From positions 62,001 to 126,000 of the forward strand of contig NZMY01000014.1 in NCBI GenBank assembly GCA_002694745.1: a stretch of DNA of 64,000 bases, given 5' to 3'. Made by a program: the position numbers and the translations under genes. The stretch comes from Croceicoccus sp. (lineage in GTDB: Bacteria > Pseudomonadota > Alphaproteobacteria > Sphingomonadales > Sphingomonadaceae). The notes below the pieces were generated by a model that did not search any database, was not told the DNA's origin, and saw only the letters and a program-made list of their open reading frames with translations. This document shows positions 1 to 9,119 of the stretch, piece after piece. Each line of letters starts with the position of its first letter. Position 1 is the first letter of the stretch.

Positions 1-317
1 AGCCAGCCCATGCGGGCGGTGCCGTTGAGCAGCCATTGCAGCTCGGCATGGGAGGGGACCTGCGCCTGGTTGAACAGCACCGACCGGTCGGCATCGATGC
101 CACAGGCGATCACTGCGGCCGCAATCTCGCGCGTGGCATTGGCGAGGCCCCTGGCGTCATGCGGCATCGAAATCGCGTGCAGGTCAGCCAGAAAGAAGAA
201 GCAGTCGCCCCCGGCCTTGCCCACCTGTTCCTGCAGCCGCGCCCAGTTGCGGATCGCGCCGAGGTAATTGCCGAGGTGGAGATTGCCGGTGGGCTGGATG
301 CCCGAGACGATACGCAT
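1..317 (-). CDS. trpS: Tryptophanyl-tRNA synthetase, N-terminal part (cut by window edge)
   Basis: Charges tRNA-Trp with tryptophan in the cytoplasm. Only the first 105 or so residues are present; the 3' part lies beyond the left edge. The protein begins MRIVSGIQPTGNLHLGNY, and PTGNLHLGN is the HIGH-type ATP-binding motif in the form typical of TrpRS (class I Rossmann fold). The ATG is the first in frame after the murJ stop, 17 bases downstream of murJ, so it probably shares a transcript with secB and murJ. Nothing unusual is visible in the part seen. Identification is confident; completeness cannot be judged. Confidence 0.93.
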   Translation of the reverse strand, partial: MRIVSGIQPTGNLHLGNYLGAIRNWARLQEQVGKAGGDCFFFLADLHAISMPHDARGLANATREIAAAVIACGIDADRSVLFNQAQVPSHAELQWLLNGTARMGW

Positions 318-334
318 GAAAATGGCCTTTGGGT

Positions 335-1927
335 TTATTCCGAGAGATCGACGGGTTTCGCCGCCCGCTTGCGCCGTAGCTGCGCAATCAGGTCCTTGTC
401 GAGCGCGCCGATCAGCCATGCGGTCACGAAGAACACCGCCATGCCCGCACCGACCAGCGCGCCCAGCGACCAGACGCGTTCAATCACCGTGCCGCCATAG
501 CGGTCCGCCATCAGGGGCACGAGGAACCACAGCGCCGCGCCCATTGCCGCCGTCGCCACCAGCTGGCGCGCGATGCGCCCGCCCAGCTTGGCGGTGAAAT
601 GGAACCAGCCGCGCATCTGCAGCACGGTATAGAGCGTCAGCACGTTGAGCGTGGAGGTGATCGCAGTCGCGGCGGCGAGCCCGACGATGCCATATCGCGG
701 CACGACATAGAAATTGATCGCGATATTGATGACCAGCGCGCCCGCCGCGATCCACACCGGCGTCTTGGTGTCGGCGCGGCTGAAGAAGGCGGGCTGGAAC
801 ACCTTGACCAGTACATAGGACGGCAGGCCCGCGACAAGCGCCATCACGATCCGGCCCATGATCAGGCCGTCGGTCGCGGTCATCTTGCCGCCGACGAAGA
901 ACGCAGTGGTAAAGGCGGGCGCGCAGATCGCCAGCGCTGCGGCGGCGGGCAGGGTGAGCAGCGTCGCCATTTCGACCGCGTTCGATTGCAGGCGCTGCGC
1001 CTCGCGCGTGTCGCCGGTCTGGATGTGGCGTGCCAGCATCGGCAGGATCGCGGTGCCCAGCGCAATGCCGACGATGCCCAGCGGCATCTGGTTGAGCCTG
1101 TCGGCCAGCTTGAGCAGCGTCAGCGAGCCTTGCGGCAGGCTGGTCGCGAAGAACGTGTCGACGAACTGGCTGATCTGGTAGATGCCCGCGCCGAAAGTGG
1201 CGGGCAGGATCAGCATGCCCAGTCGCTTCACCTCGGGCGTGAAATGGGGGCGGGTGATCTTCAGGGCCACGCCCGCCTTGCGCACTGCCCAGAACATATA
1301 GGCCAGCTGCACCGCGCCCGCGACCGGGACCGAGATGGCCAGCGCGGTGGCGATATCCGCCTCGCTGCCGCCGGTGTGGCCGATGTAATAGCCCGCGCCC
1401 AGACCGCTGATCAGCACGATATTGAGCAGCACCGGCACGAAGGCGCCCGGCGCGAAGCGCGAGCGTGCGTTCAATACGCCCGACAGCATGGCGACAAGGC
1501 TGACCAGCGCCAGATAGGGGAAGGTGACGCGGCTGAGCATCACCGACAGTTCGAACTTGCCCGGCCCCTCCTGATATTCGCGGGCGAGCAGCCACACGAT
1601 CCCCGGCATCGCCAGCATCGCCAGCGCCGAGAATCCCAGCAGGATCCACACGAAAACCGACAGCGTGTCATTGGCGAACCGGTTCGCTGCCGCCTCGCCT
1701 TCATCGGAATGGAGGCGGCGCGTGTACATCGGGACGAAGGCGACCGAGAACGCCCCTTCCGCGAACAGGCGGCGGAAGGTGTTCGGCAGGATGAAGGCCA
1801 GCTGGAACGCGTCCGCCGCCGCGCCCGCGCCCAGCACGCGGGCGAGCAGCATGTCGCGCGCGAAACCGAACACGCGGGAGAGCGCGGTGAGCCCTCCGAT
1901 CGTCCCGACATTGCGGACGAGGCTCAT
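335..1927 (-). CDS. murJ: Lipid II flippase MurJ
   Basis: Flips the peptidoglycan precursor lipid II across the inner membrane for wall synthesis. 530 residues, the usual size for MurJ/MviN, with about 14 hydrophobic segments. The start MSLVRNVGTIGGLTALSRVFGFARDM carries the N-terminal family signature (Leu-Ser-Arg-x-hydrophobic-Gly-hydrophobic-x-Arg-Asp, near residues 15-25) that lines the transport cavity. It lies 37 bases after secB and 17 bases before trpS on the same strand, which suggests one transcript. No truncation or frameshift is visible. Confidence 0.95.
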   Translation of the reverse strand: MSLVRNVGTIGGLTALSRVFGFARDMLLARVLGAGAAADAFQLAFILPNTFRRLFAEGAFSVAFVPMYTRRLHSDEGEAAANRFANDTLSVFVWILLGFSALAMLAMPGIVWLLAREYQEGPGKFELSVMLSRVTFPYLALVSLVAMLSGVLNARSRFAPGAFVPVLLNIVLISGLGAGYYIGHTGGSEADIATALAISVPVAGAVQLAYMFWAVRKAGVALKITRPHFTPEVKRLGMLILPATFGAGIYQISQFVDTFFATSLPQGSLTLLKLADRLNQMPLGIVGIALGTAILPMLARHIQTGDTREAQRLQSNAVEMATLLTLPAAAALAICAPAFTTAFFVGGKMTATDGLIMGRIVMALVAGLPSYVLVKVFQPAFFSRADTKTPVWIAAGALVINIAINFYVVPRYGIVGLAAATAITSTLNVLTLYTVLQMRGWFHFTAKLGGRIARQLVATAAMGAALWFLVPLMADRYGGTVIERVWSLGALVGAGMAVFFVTAWLIGALDKDLIAQLRRKRAAKPVDLSE

Positions 1928-1964
1928 CTATGGGGTCTTTTCAGCTCTGGTGCCGGGCGCAGGC

Positions 1965-2483
1965 TCAGGCTTCGCCGGCGGGCGGCTGAGTGCCTTCGCG
2001 GCGGCGCTGTTCCATCTGCTGCTGGTAGAGTCCCGCAAAGTCGATGGGGTCGAGCAGCAAGGGCGCATAGCCCGCGTCGCGCACCGCATCGGCAACGACC
2101 CGGCGCAGGAAGGGGAACAGGATGCGCGGCGCCTCGGCAAACAGGAACGCGTGGCTCTGCGCCTCGGGTACGTGGCGGATGCCGATCAGGCCGCAATAGG
2201 TCGCCTCGACGATATAGGCGGTGCCCTGCTGCGCGCGGGCGGTGCAGGTAACCTTCAGCGCAACCTCGTGCACCTCGTCGTCGATGCGGTCCGACTGGAT
2301 GTTGAACTGCACGTCCAGCTGGGGCGCATCGCTCCACTGATAGCTTTTCGGCGCGTTCGGATTCTCGACCGAGAGATCCTTCACATATTGCGAGATCAGC
2401 CCGATGGCGGGCTGGTTGTCCGCGCCGTTGCCTTCGTTCGCGTTCATGCCAAGATCGGTGAGGATGTTGCCTTCGTCGGCCAT
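1965..2483 (-). CDS. secB: Protein-export chaperone SecB
   Basis: Cytoplasmic homotetrameric chaperone that holds preproteins unfolded and passes them to SecA. 172 residues, close to the usual 150-170. The conserved core is present: QYVKDLSVENPNAP near residues 33-46 and the APQLDV segment that begins the substrate-binding sheet. The acidic N-terminal extension and acidic tail (EGTQPPAGEA) are typical of alphaproteobacterial SecB. First gene of the secB-murJ-trpS set, and divergent from the Tim44-like gene across about 240 bases that should hold both promoters. Confidence 0.94.
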   Translation of the reverse strand: MADEGNILTDLGMNANEGNGADNQPAIGLISQYVKDLSVENPNAPKSYQWSDAPQLDVQFNIQSDRIDDEVHEVALKVTCTARAQQGTAYIVEATYCGLIGIRHVPEAQSHAFLFAEAPRILFPFLRRVVADAVRDAGYAPLLLDPIDFAGLYQQQMEQRRREGTQPPAGEA

Positions 2484-2744
2484 GATGTCTTTCGTTTTTC
2501 GCTAAAGCCGCGCGCCCCTCGCGCGCAGGTGTCGGATGCGGCGCGTAGCATTGCCGCGCGGTGCGAGCAACCGATCGCTGCTGCGCTGCGGCGGGCTGTG
2601 CGCAAACGCCGGTTCCCGGCCCGATGGTGCAGCTAACGCGGTGTTCACATCGTTTGTATATTTGTGTTTGCTGCCTATTTAAGGCAAGTTCGCCCTTCAT
2701 GCCGGCGATGCGCTGGCCAAATGCTAATTACGGATGGATCACTT

Positions 2745-3422
2745 GTGATCGTCGAAATCGTCATTCTCGCCATGATCGCCGCCTTTCTGGGCCTGCGTCT
2801 CTATTCCGTCCTCGGCCGCCGTGCCGAGCATGAGGAGGAAATGCTGGGCCGCATGGCGCACACCCCCGAAGCGCAGGCGCCCGCGCCGCGTTCGCCGCAG
2901 GCGGATGGCACGGGCGCAGCCGATGAGCGGCAGCTTCCCGGCCTTGAACGCGCGCTGGCGGGCATTCCGCTGGGCGCGCAGCGCGCGGTGCGCGAGATTG
3001 CCAGTGCCGACCGCCGGTTCAGCCCGGTCACCTTCATCGAGGGTGCGAAGAGCGCCTATGCGATGATCCTGGAAGCGTTCTGGAAGGGCGACCGCGAGAC
3101 CTTGAACGAGCTGTGCGACGACGACGTCTATGCCAGCTTCGTTGCCGCGATCGACGCGCGCGAGGCGGCGGGCGAATCGGTTGAGAATCGCCTGATACGC
3201 ATCGAGGAAGCCGAGATCGTGGGCGCGGATTTCGACAATCCGATGGCGCGCATCACCGTGCGCTTCGCCGCGGATATCGCCGCGCTGACCAAGGACAAGG
3301 ACGGCAACATGATCGCGGGGTCGCTGGACGATGCGATCCAGTCGCGCGATGTCTGGACCTTCAGCCGCAAGGTCACCGCGATGCGGCCCGATTGGCTGCT
3401 CGACGAAACCGACGAAGGCTGA
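2745..3422 (+). CDS. Tim44/TimA-like inner-membrane anchored protein
   Basis: Bacterial member of the Tim44 family, whose mitochondrial relative tethers Hsp70 at the import channel; the bacterial role is poorly defined (membrane-associated, probably envelope quality control). I chose the GTG at 2745, giving 225 residues with a hydrophobic N-terminal anchor (VIVEIVILAMIAAFLGLRLY); GGA repeats lie 6-12 bases upstream. An in-frame ATG at 2721 would add eight residues. The C-terminal half from about FIEGAKSAYAMILEAFWKGD is the Tim44-like (NTF2-fold) domain. mltA follows almost directly, a neighbourhood I recall from sphingomonads. Confidence 0.85.
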   Translation: MIVEIVILAMIAAFLGLRLYSVLGRRAEHEEEMLGRMAHTPEAQAPAPRSPQADGTGAADERQLPGLERALAGIPLGAQRAVREIASADRRFSPVTFIEGAKSAYAMILEAFWKGDRETLNELCDDDVYASFVAAIDAREAAGESVENRLIRIEEAEIVGADFDNPMARITVRFAADIAALTKDKDGNMIAGSLDDAIQSRDVWTFSRKVTAMRPDWLLDETDEG

Positions 3423-3450
3423 TCCCGGCGCTCTGACGGAGAACGGGCCC

Positions 3451-4641
3451 GTGCTGCGCCGATCCGTGTTGCGCCAATCGGTGCTTGGCCGATCCATGTG
3501 GGGCAAAGGGGCCGCGCTTGCCTTTCTGGCCGCGCTGGCCGCCTGTGCCGGTCCCGCGCCCGAACCCGTTCCCCCGCCTGCGCCCGACCGCGCCGCCGAT
3601 GCCGCGCTGCAGGCCGGGCCTGCCGTCAGCACCCTGACAGTCGAACCCGGCGATGCCGCCGCGGCGCTGGCGTCCTTCGTCGAAAGCTGTCCCAAATTGC
3701 TGGCGCGCAGCGATGCCAGCGGGCTGACCCGCGGCGAGGACTGGCGCGAGGCCTGCGATGCGGCGCGCGTCTGGCCCGCCGCCACCGCGCGCGATTTCTT
3801 TGCAGGCTATTTCGAACCCGTGCGCGTGGCGCAGGGCGAGGGGTTTCTCACCGGCTATTTCGAACCGCAGATCGAAGGGGTTCGGGTCAGGACGCCGGGC
3901 TATGACGTGCCCGTCTATGCGATGCCCGACGATCTGGTGCGCCAGCCCCATTATGCGGGCGAAGGACGCGCGCCACTGGGCCGGGTGACCGAGGACGGGC
4001 GCTTCACCTCGTATTATGATCGGTCGGAGATCATCGATGGCGCGCTGGAGGGCCGCGCGCCGGTGATCGGCTGGGCGAAAGACCCGATCGATTTCTTCTT
4101 CCTGCAGATCCAGGGTTCGGGCCAGCTTCGCGCGCCCGATGGCAGCGTGATGCGAATCGGCTATGCCGGGCAGAACGGGCGCGAATATGTCGCCATCGGG
4201 CGCGTCCTGCGCGAACGCGGCGTGTTCCAGCCGGGCGAGGCGACGATGCAGGGGATTGTCGACTGGCTGCGCGCCAATCCCGCCGAAGCCGACGAGGTGA
4301 TGAACGCCAACAAGAGCTGGGTGTTCTTCCGCGAACTGACCGGCGACGGGCCGCTGGGCGCGCTGGAGGTTCCGGTCCGCCCGCATGCCAGCGTGGCCGC
4401 CGATCCGCGTTTCGTACCGCTGGGCGCGCCGGTGATCATAGACGCCGAGCATGACGAGGCCGACGGTATCTGGATCGCGCAGGACACGGGCGGCGCGATC
4501 AAGGGCGCGAATCGGCTCGACACCTTCTGGGGCGCGGGAGAGCGGGCCAAGGAGATCGCGGGCGGCATGTCGAGCGAGGCGGAGGTCACGCTGCTGCTGC
4601 CGCGCGGTACGCTGGCGCGGCTGCGCGCTGAGCGGCAGTGA
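3451..4641 (+). CDS. mltA: Membrane-bound lytic murein transglycosylase A
   Basis: Cleaves the MurNAc-GlcNAc bond of peptidoglycan to leave 1,6-anhydro ends, anchored to the outer membrane. The mature part carries the MltA core and the C-terminal 3D domain with the DTGGAIKGANRLDTFWG segment; 3D is named for its conserved aspartates. I placed the start at GTG 3451, about nine bases after GGAG. An internal ATG at 3496 begins MWGKGAALAFLAALAACAG, a lipoprotein signal with lipobox LAAC, and may be the true start although its ribosome site is poor. Its stop overlaps the next gene by GTGA, so the two are probably translationally coupled. Confidence 0.92.
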   Translation: MLRRSVLRQSVLGRSMWGKGAALAFLAALAACAGPAPEPVPPPAPDRAADAALQAGPAVSTLTVEPGDAAAALASFVESCPKLLARSDASGLTRGEDWREACDAARVWPAATARDFFAGYFEPVRVAQGEGFLTGYFEPQIEGVRVRTPGYDVPVYAMPDDLVRQPHYAGEGRAPLGRVTEDGRFTSYYDRSEIIDGALEGRAPVIGWAKDPIDFFFLQIQGSGQLRAPDGSVMRIGYAGQNGREYVAIGRVLRERGVFQPGEATMQGIVDWLRANPAEADEVMNANKSWVFFRELTGDGPLGALEVPVRPHASVAADPRFVPLGAPVIIDAEHDEADGIWIAQDTGGAIKGANRLDTFWGAGERAKEIAGGMSSEAEVTLLLPRGTLARLRAERQ

Positions 4642-5213
4642 AACCGCGCAAGGGACGCCAAGGCCGCGAACTGGATGAGGAAGAGCGGCGCGCGTGGGCG
4701 CATCTTGCCGCGACGGTCACGCCGATGCCGGGGCGCAAGCGTCCCGAAGCGGTAAAGCCCGCGCCTGAGAAAGGACCGCCGCCGCCGCCGCCCGCACCGA
4801 TGTTGCAGACCGCGCGGCCGCAGCATCCCGTCGCGCCGCCGCCGCCGCCGGTTCTGGGCGAGAATGGTGGTAGCCTCGACCGCGGCTGGGACCGCAAGCT
4901 GGGGCGCGGCACGATCGCTCCGGATTTCACGCTCGACCTGCACGGCCACACGCTCGACGCGGCATATCGCAGGCTGGAGGCGGGGATGACGCAGGCCGTT
5001 GCGCAGGGCGCGCGCGTGCTGCTGGTGGTGGCGGGCAAGCCGCGTCCTGTCAATGCGGCGGACAGGGCGCAAAGGCGCGGGGCGATTCGCGCGAAGCTGC
5101 TCGACTGGCTGGCGGCGGGACGGCACGCGGGGCATATCGCGGCCATACGCAAGGCGCATCCCAGGCACGGCGGGGCGGGCGCGCTTTACATCATCCTGAA
5201 ACGCCCGCGTTAG
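4638..5213 (+). CDS. Smr/MutS2-type endonuclease domain protein
   Basis: 191 residues with a C-terminal Smr domain, a small nicking-nuclease or RNA-binding fold found at the end of MutS2 and in stand-alone proteins. The LDLHGHTLDAAYRRL stretch carries the family LDxHG motif, and the domain ends with GAGALYIILKRPR, corresponding to the usual final G-x-G strand. The N-terminal third is basic and then proline-rich (PPPPPPAP), probably a disordered linker. It starts on GTG 4638, overlapping the mltA stop. It converges with the outer-membrane gene on the other strand with only seven bases between them. Confidence 0.87.
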   Translation: MKPRKGRQGRELDEEERRAWAHLAATVTPMPGRKRPEAVKPAPEKGPPPPPPAPMLQTARPQHPVAPPPPPVLGENGGSLDRGWDRKLGRGTIAPDFTLDLHGHTLDAAYRRLEAGMTQAVAQGARVLLVVAGKPRPVNAADRAQRRGAIRAKLLDWLAAGRHAGHIAAIRKAHPRHGGAGALYIILKRPR

Positions 5214-5220
5214 ACCCGCT

Positions 5221-6417
5221 TCAGTCCATGCCGCCGCCCCAGGCGTGGCCGAATTGGATATAGATAATGCCACCGTCCGGGCCGAATGCCACGTCCAGCC
5301 CGGCATCGACGCCCAGCTTGCGCGCGATGCGATAGCGAAAGCCGCCGCCGCCCGCGAAGACCGCGCCCGAATCCTCGAAGAAGCGGGACGATCCGGCATA
5401 GGCGGTGCCATACCCCGCAAAGCCCAGCACCGACCAGCGGGGCGAAAGCTGTCGTGTCACCTCGACTTCCGTACTCCACGCCGTGCCGCCTTGATAGCGG
5501 CCAGCCTGCACGCCGCGCAGATCAATGGATGGGGCAAAGAACGATGGGAAATCGCCGCGCGCCGCGTCGAGTTCGGTCTTGGCGCCCAGCGTCCATTTTT
5601 CGCCCAGCGGATAGAACGCGTAGACGTCGGCGTCATAGATCTCGAAATTGCGGTCGCTGCCGAAGATGCCGGAATTGAACTTGCCCTCGACAAAGGCGTT
5701 TAGGCCGCTGCGGGGCGTGACGGCATTGTCGCGGCTGTCGAAGTGAAAGCCCCAGCCGAGCGCGCCGGTGGTCAGCTTGCGTTCGAAATCGTTCTGAAAG
5801 GCATCGGGCAGGCCTTCGACTTCGGGCAGTTCGATGCGTGTCTTCAGGCCGCGGAAATCGGCGATGGGGCCCAGCGAAAAGCGCCGGTCGGCCAGATGCA
5901 GCCGCGCCGATCCGAACAGGCCATACTGATACTTGTTGGTGTATTCGATGCCGCCGGGCGCAAAGGCGGGATACATGTCGAGCGTTACCTTCCCGTGTCC
6001 CGCGCCAAAGCTGTACGACACGGCTCCGTCGAACGCCTGCCCCGACTGGAAGAAACCGAAGCCATAGGAGCCATTGCCGGTCTTTACCCCACCAAGCATA
6101 CGGCGCGTGGTGCGTTCCGGCTGGCCCGGCGTCATATCGACGAATTGGGCGACGATGCCGAAACCCCCGTCGACGGCCGGTTCGGTGATGATGACCGGCA
6201 TGGGAAAGAACCCGCCGGTGGAGAAACTCTCCGAAAAGTCGAGCTTGCCGTCCTCATCGTCGAAATAGGGGTCGAGCCAGCCGCCATGTTTGGCATCATG
6301 CGGGACATCGTCGGCTGGGGGACGCGGCGCGCTGCCTTCCTGCGCCAGCGCCGGACTTGCAAGGCAAAGCAGGGCGATGGACAGGCCCCGCCGAACATGA
6401 CGACCCGCGCTATTCAT
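5221..6417 (-). CDS. Outer-membrane beta-barrel protein, BamA/TamA surface-antigen (D15) type
   Basis: 398 residues from the ATG at 6417, preceded by AAGGCAAGG. A signal peptide (RRGLSIALLCLASPALAQ) is followed by an acidic segment and then alternating amphipathic strands ending ...YIQFGHAWGGGMD. The C-terminal barrel resembles the Omp85/bacterial surface antigen domain; no POTRA repeats are visible, so it looks like a barrel-only member of unknown cargo. The open frame extends upstream to 6792, but that part is antisense-like and lacks a ribosome site. Monocistronic in appearance; the ahpF terminator lies just upstream. Confidence 0.75.
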   Translation of the reverse strand: MNSAGRHVRRGLSIALLCLASPALAQEGSAPRPPADDVPHDAKHGGWLDPYFDDEDGKLDFSESFSTGGFFPMPVIITEPAVDGGFGIVAQFVDMTPGQPERTTRRMLGGVKTGNGSYGFGFFQSGQAFDGAVSYSFGAGHGKVTLDMYPAFAPGGIEYTNKYQYGLFGSARLHLADRRFSLGPIADFRGLKTRIELPEVEGLPDAFQNDFERKLTTGALGWGFHFDSRDNAVTPRSGLNAFVEGKFNSGIFGSDRNFEIYDADVYAFYPLGEKWTLGAKTELDAARGDFPSFFAPSIDLRGVQAGRYQGGTAWSTEVEVTRQLSPRWSVLGFAGYGTAYAGSSRFFEDSGAVFAGGGGFRYRIARKLGVDAGLDVAFGPDGGIIYIQFGHAWGGGMD

Positions 6418-6520
6418 CCTTGCCTTTCCACTGCGAACTTCCGGATTGCAGGATAGCGCGCACGCAGGGGGCGAATATCGGGGAAAGACCCGAGGAAATT
6501 CGGTGCGCCTCGGACATGGA

Positions 6521-6552
6521 AAAGGGCGCCCCGGTGAGACGGGACGCCCTTT
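6521..6552 (-). terminator. Rho-independent terminator after ahpF
   Basis: Read on the minus strand, an AAAGGGCG stem extended by GGG/CCC (one bulged base) closes over a short loop and ends in a run of T. It lies about 20 bases after the ahpF stop and before the outer-membrane gene. Confidence 0.75.
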
Positions 6553-6571
6553 CATGCGTTCGGCCCGAAGA

Positions 6572-8179
6572 TCAGGCGGGCTGGGCCACCTTCTCGGCTT
6601 GCGCGATCTCGTCCGCGGGTTCGGTGCGGATGAGATAATCGAAGGCCGAGAGGCCTGCGGTCGCGCCCTGCCCCATCGAGATGATGATCTGCTTGTAGGG
6701 CACGTTGGTTGCATCGCCCGCCGCGAACACGCCCGGCAGGTTGGTGGCGGCCTTGGCGTCGGTGACGATCTCGCCATGCTTCGACAGTTCAAGGCCCGAG
6801 TTCTTCAGCCATTCGGTGTTGGGGACCAGCCCGATCTGGATGAAGACGCCCTGCAGCTCGACCTTGTGCAGCTCGTTGGTCTCGCGGTCCTTGTATTCAA
6901 GGCCCGAGACGCGCTCGCCATCGCCCAGAATCTCGGTCGTGGCGGCCGAGGTGAGGATATCGACGTTCTGCATCGAACGCAGCTTGTCGACCAGCACCTG
7001 ATCGGCGCGCAGCTTGCTGTCGAATTCGATCAGGGTGACATGGCCGACGATATTGGCGAGGTCGATCGCCGCCTCGACGCCCGAGTTGCCGCCGCCGATG
7101 ACCGCGACATGCTTGCCCTTGAACAGCGGGCCGTCGCAGTGCGGGCAATAGGCGACGCCCTTGTTGCGATAGTCCATCTCGCCCGGCACGCCCAGATTGC
7201 GCCAGCGCGCGCCGGTGGTCAGGATCACGCTGCGGGCCTTGAGCGATGCGCCATTGGCCAGCACCACTTCGTGCATGCCGCCGGGCTGCGCGGCGGGGAT
7301 AAGCTTTTCCGCCGTCTGCAGGTTCATCACGTCGATGTCATACTCGCCCACATGCTGTTCCAGCGCGGCGGACAGCTTGGGCCCCTCGGTATAGGGGACG
7401 GAGATGAAGTTCTCGATCCCCATGGTGTCGAGCACCTGTCCGCCGAAACGCTCGGCCGCGATGCCGGTGGAGAAGCCCTTGCGCGCGGTATAGACCGCAG
7501 CCGACGCGCCCGCGGGGCCGCCGCCTACGATCAGCACTTCGAACGGTGCCTTGCCCGCGATCTTCTCGGCCTGCTTGGCGCCTGCGCTTGTGTCGATCTT
7601 GGCGAGGATTTCCTCGACGCTCATCTTGCCGCTGGCGAACATTTCGCCATGAAGGAAGGTGGCGGGGACGGCCATCACGCCGCGCTCCTCGACTTCATCC
7701 TGATAGGTGCCGCCCTCGATCAATGTCGCGGTGATGCGCGGGTTGTAGAGCGCCATCAGCGTCAGCGCCTGCACCACGTCGGGGCAATTGTGGCAGGACA
7801 GCGAGAAATACATCTCGAAGTCGAAATCGCCTTCCAGCCGCTCGATCTGGTCGAGAACGTCCTGCTCCACCTTAGGCGGGTGGCCGCCCGCCCACAGCAG
7901 GGCCAGCACCAGCGAGGTGAATTCATGGCCCAGCGGCAGGCCTGCAAAGCGCACCCATTTCTGCGGGTCGCTGGACCGGCGGATGATGAAGCTGGGCTTG
8001 CGGTCGTCGCTGCCGTCGAAACTCGCGCTGACCTTGTCGTTCAGCTCGGCGATTTCGTTCAGCAATTCGCGCGTGTCGTCGGACTTCTTGCCCTCACCCA
8101 ATGAGGCCACGAGTTCGATCGGCTCGCGCAGGTTTTCCAGATACTGCTTAAGCTGCTGTTTCAGATTGGCTTCAAGCAT
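6572..8179 (-). CDS. ahpF: Alkyl hydroperoxide reductase subunit F
   Basis: FAD and NADH-dependent disulfide reductase that regenerates the peroxiredoxin AhpC. 535 residues, full family length. The N-terminal tandem thioredoxin-fold domain carries CHNC at residues 129-132, and the thioredoxin-reductase-like C-terminal half has the FAD motif [12 protein letters not shown] (about 217-228), CPHC at 345-348 and an NAD-binding [11 protein letters not shown]. Both redox pairs sit where E. coli AhpF has them. It lies downstream of ahpC on the same strand with a strong hairpin between, which may lower ahpF expression relative to ahpC. Confidence 0.96.
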   Translation of the reverse strand: MLEANLKQQLKQYLENLREPIELVASLGEGKKSDDTRELLNEIAELNDKVSASFDGSDDRKPSFIIRRSSDPQKWVRFAGLPLGHEFTSLVLALLWAGGHPPKVEQDVLDQIERLEGDFDFEMYFSLSCHNCPDVVQALTLMALYNPRITATLIEGGTYQDEVEERGVMAVPATFLHGEMFASGKMSVEEILAKIDTSAGAKQAEKIAGKAPFEVLIVGGGPAGASAAVYTARKGFSTGIAAERFGGQVLDTMGIENFISVPYTEGPKLSAALEQHVGEYDIDVMNLQTAEKLIPAAQPGGMHEVVLANGASLKARSVILTTGARWRNLGVPGEMDYRNKGVAYCPHCDGPLFKGKHVAVIGGGNSGVEAAIDLANIVGHVTLIEFDSKLRADQVLVDKLRSMQNVDILTSAATTEILGDGERVSGLEYKDRETNELHKVELQGVFIQIGLVPNTEWLKNSGLELSKHGEIVTDAKAATNLPGVFAAGDATNVPYKQIIISMGQGATAGLSAFDYLIRTEPADEIAQAEKVAQPA

Positions 8180-8223
8180 GGCGAGGGCCTCCTGTTGTGC
8201 GTAAATTCAGGGATTCCGGACGC

Positions 8224-8260
8224 AAAAGCGGCCCGGACGGCAGGACCATCCGGGCCGCTG
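8224..8260 (-). terminator. Hairpin with T-run between ahpC and ahpF
   Basis: Perfect 11-base arms (AGCGGCCCGGA / TCCGGGCCGCT) around an 11-base loop, followed on the minus strand by TTTTGCG. It looks like a terminator or attenuator after ahpC, allowing partial read-through into ahpF. AhpC is normally needed in excess over AhpF, which would fit. Confidence 0.75.
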
Positions 8261-8303
8261 TCGCTTTTGGGTGCCCCTTCAAGGGAAGAGGGCGTGTTCC
8301 TGA

Positions 8304-8870
8304 TCAAATCTTGCCGACGAGCTCGAGCGAGGGAGCCAGCGTGTCGCTGCCTTCTTCCCACTTCGCCGGGCAGACCTGGCCGGGGTTCTTGCGGACATAT
8401 TGCGCGGCCTTGATCTTGCGGACCAGTTCCTTGGCATTGCGGCCGACGCCTTCGCTGGTGATTTCCATGATCTGGATCACGCCATCGGGATCGACGACGA
8501 AGGTCGCGCGGTCGGCGAGGCCCATTTCCTCACGCAGCACGCCGAAATTGTTCGACAGCGTGTGCAGCTGGTCGCCCAGCATCGGGAACTTGATCTTGCC
8601 GATCTTGTCCGAGGTGTCGTGCCATGCCTTGTGGCTGAAATGGGTGTCGGTCGACACGCCGTACACTTCCACGCCCATGCCCTTCAGCGAATCATACTGC
8701 TCGGCAAGGTCTTCCAGCTCGGTCGGACAGACGAAGGTGAAGTCGGCGGGGTAGAAGAAGAAGACCGCCCAGTCGCCCTTCACGTCGCTGTCGCTGACGT
8801 CGAAGAAGTCCTTGCCGGCCTGAAAAGCGGTGGCTTTGAACGGCTTGATCGTGCTTCCGATGATACCCAT
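8304..8870 (-). CDS. ahpC: Alkyl hydroperoxide reductase subunit C (2-Cys peroxiredoxin)
   Basis: Cytoplasmic peroxidase that reduces hydrogen peroxide and organic hydroperoxides, recycled by AhpF. 188 residues from ATG 8870 ([11 protein letters not shown]), matching the E. coli protein; the open frame extends to 9008 but the extension is not part of the family. Peroxidatic Cys is at about residue 48 in FVCPTE and resolving Cys at about 167 in GQVCPAKW, with the typical C-terminal tail. A GGAG lies rather far (about 12 bases) upstream. A weak OxyR-like array lies 125-160 bases upstream. Confidence 0.96.
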   Translation of the reverse strand: MGIIGSTIKPFKATAFQAGKDFFDVSDSDVKGDWAVFFFYPADFTFVCPTELEDLAEQYDSLKGMGVEVYGVSTDTHFSHKAWHDTSDKIGKIKFPMLGDQLHTLSNNFGVLREEMGLADRATFVVDPDGVIQIMEITSEGVGRNAKELVRKIKAAQYVRKNPGQVCPAKWEEGSDTLAPSLELVGKI

Positions 8871-8994
8871 ACGGTGTTTACTCCACTTGTGTTGAGCCCG
8901 GGCCGACTGAGGCGTGCCGGACATGATTTCCTGTTGCCGATCACAGATAGGTGCTGCACCCGCGAAGCCCAAGCGGAGAAAGCCGATGAGTTTG

Positions 8995-9031
8995 ATAGAA
9001 TTATTCAATGAAACGGAATTGATCGCTTTGT
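8995..9031 (-). promoter_or_regulatory. Possible OxyR-type binding array upstream of ahpC
   Basis: On the minus strand, four tetrads at 11-base steps (ACAA, AATT, ATTG, CTAT) partly match the OxyR pattern of alternating ATAG/CTAT blocks, about 10 of 16 positions. Its place upstream of ahpC makes OxyR control plausible, but the match is weak and no oxyR gene is in the window. Confidence 0.25.
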
Positions 9032-9119
9032 CCGATCATGGGCACGTGCCGCCGGCAGCAATCTGCAAGGCGCGGGGATAGCGCCTCGTTTCAGGAAATT
9101 CGCAAACGCTACAGCGGAT

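Noticed and set aside
599-2251. 550-codon plus-strand frame across murJ and secB
   Set aside because: Arg/Gln/His-rich antisense product crossing two well-supported minus-strand genes.
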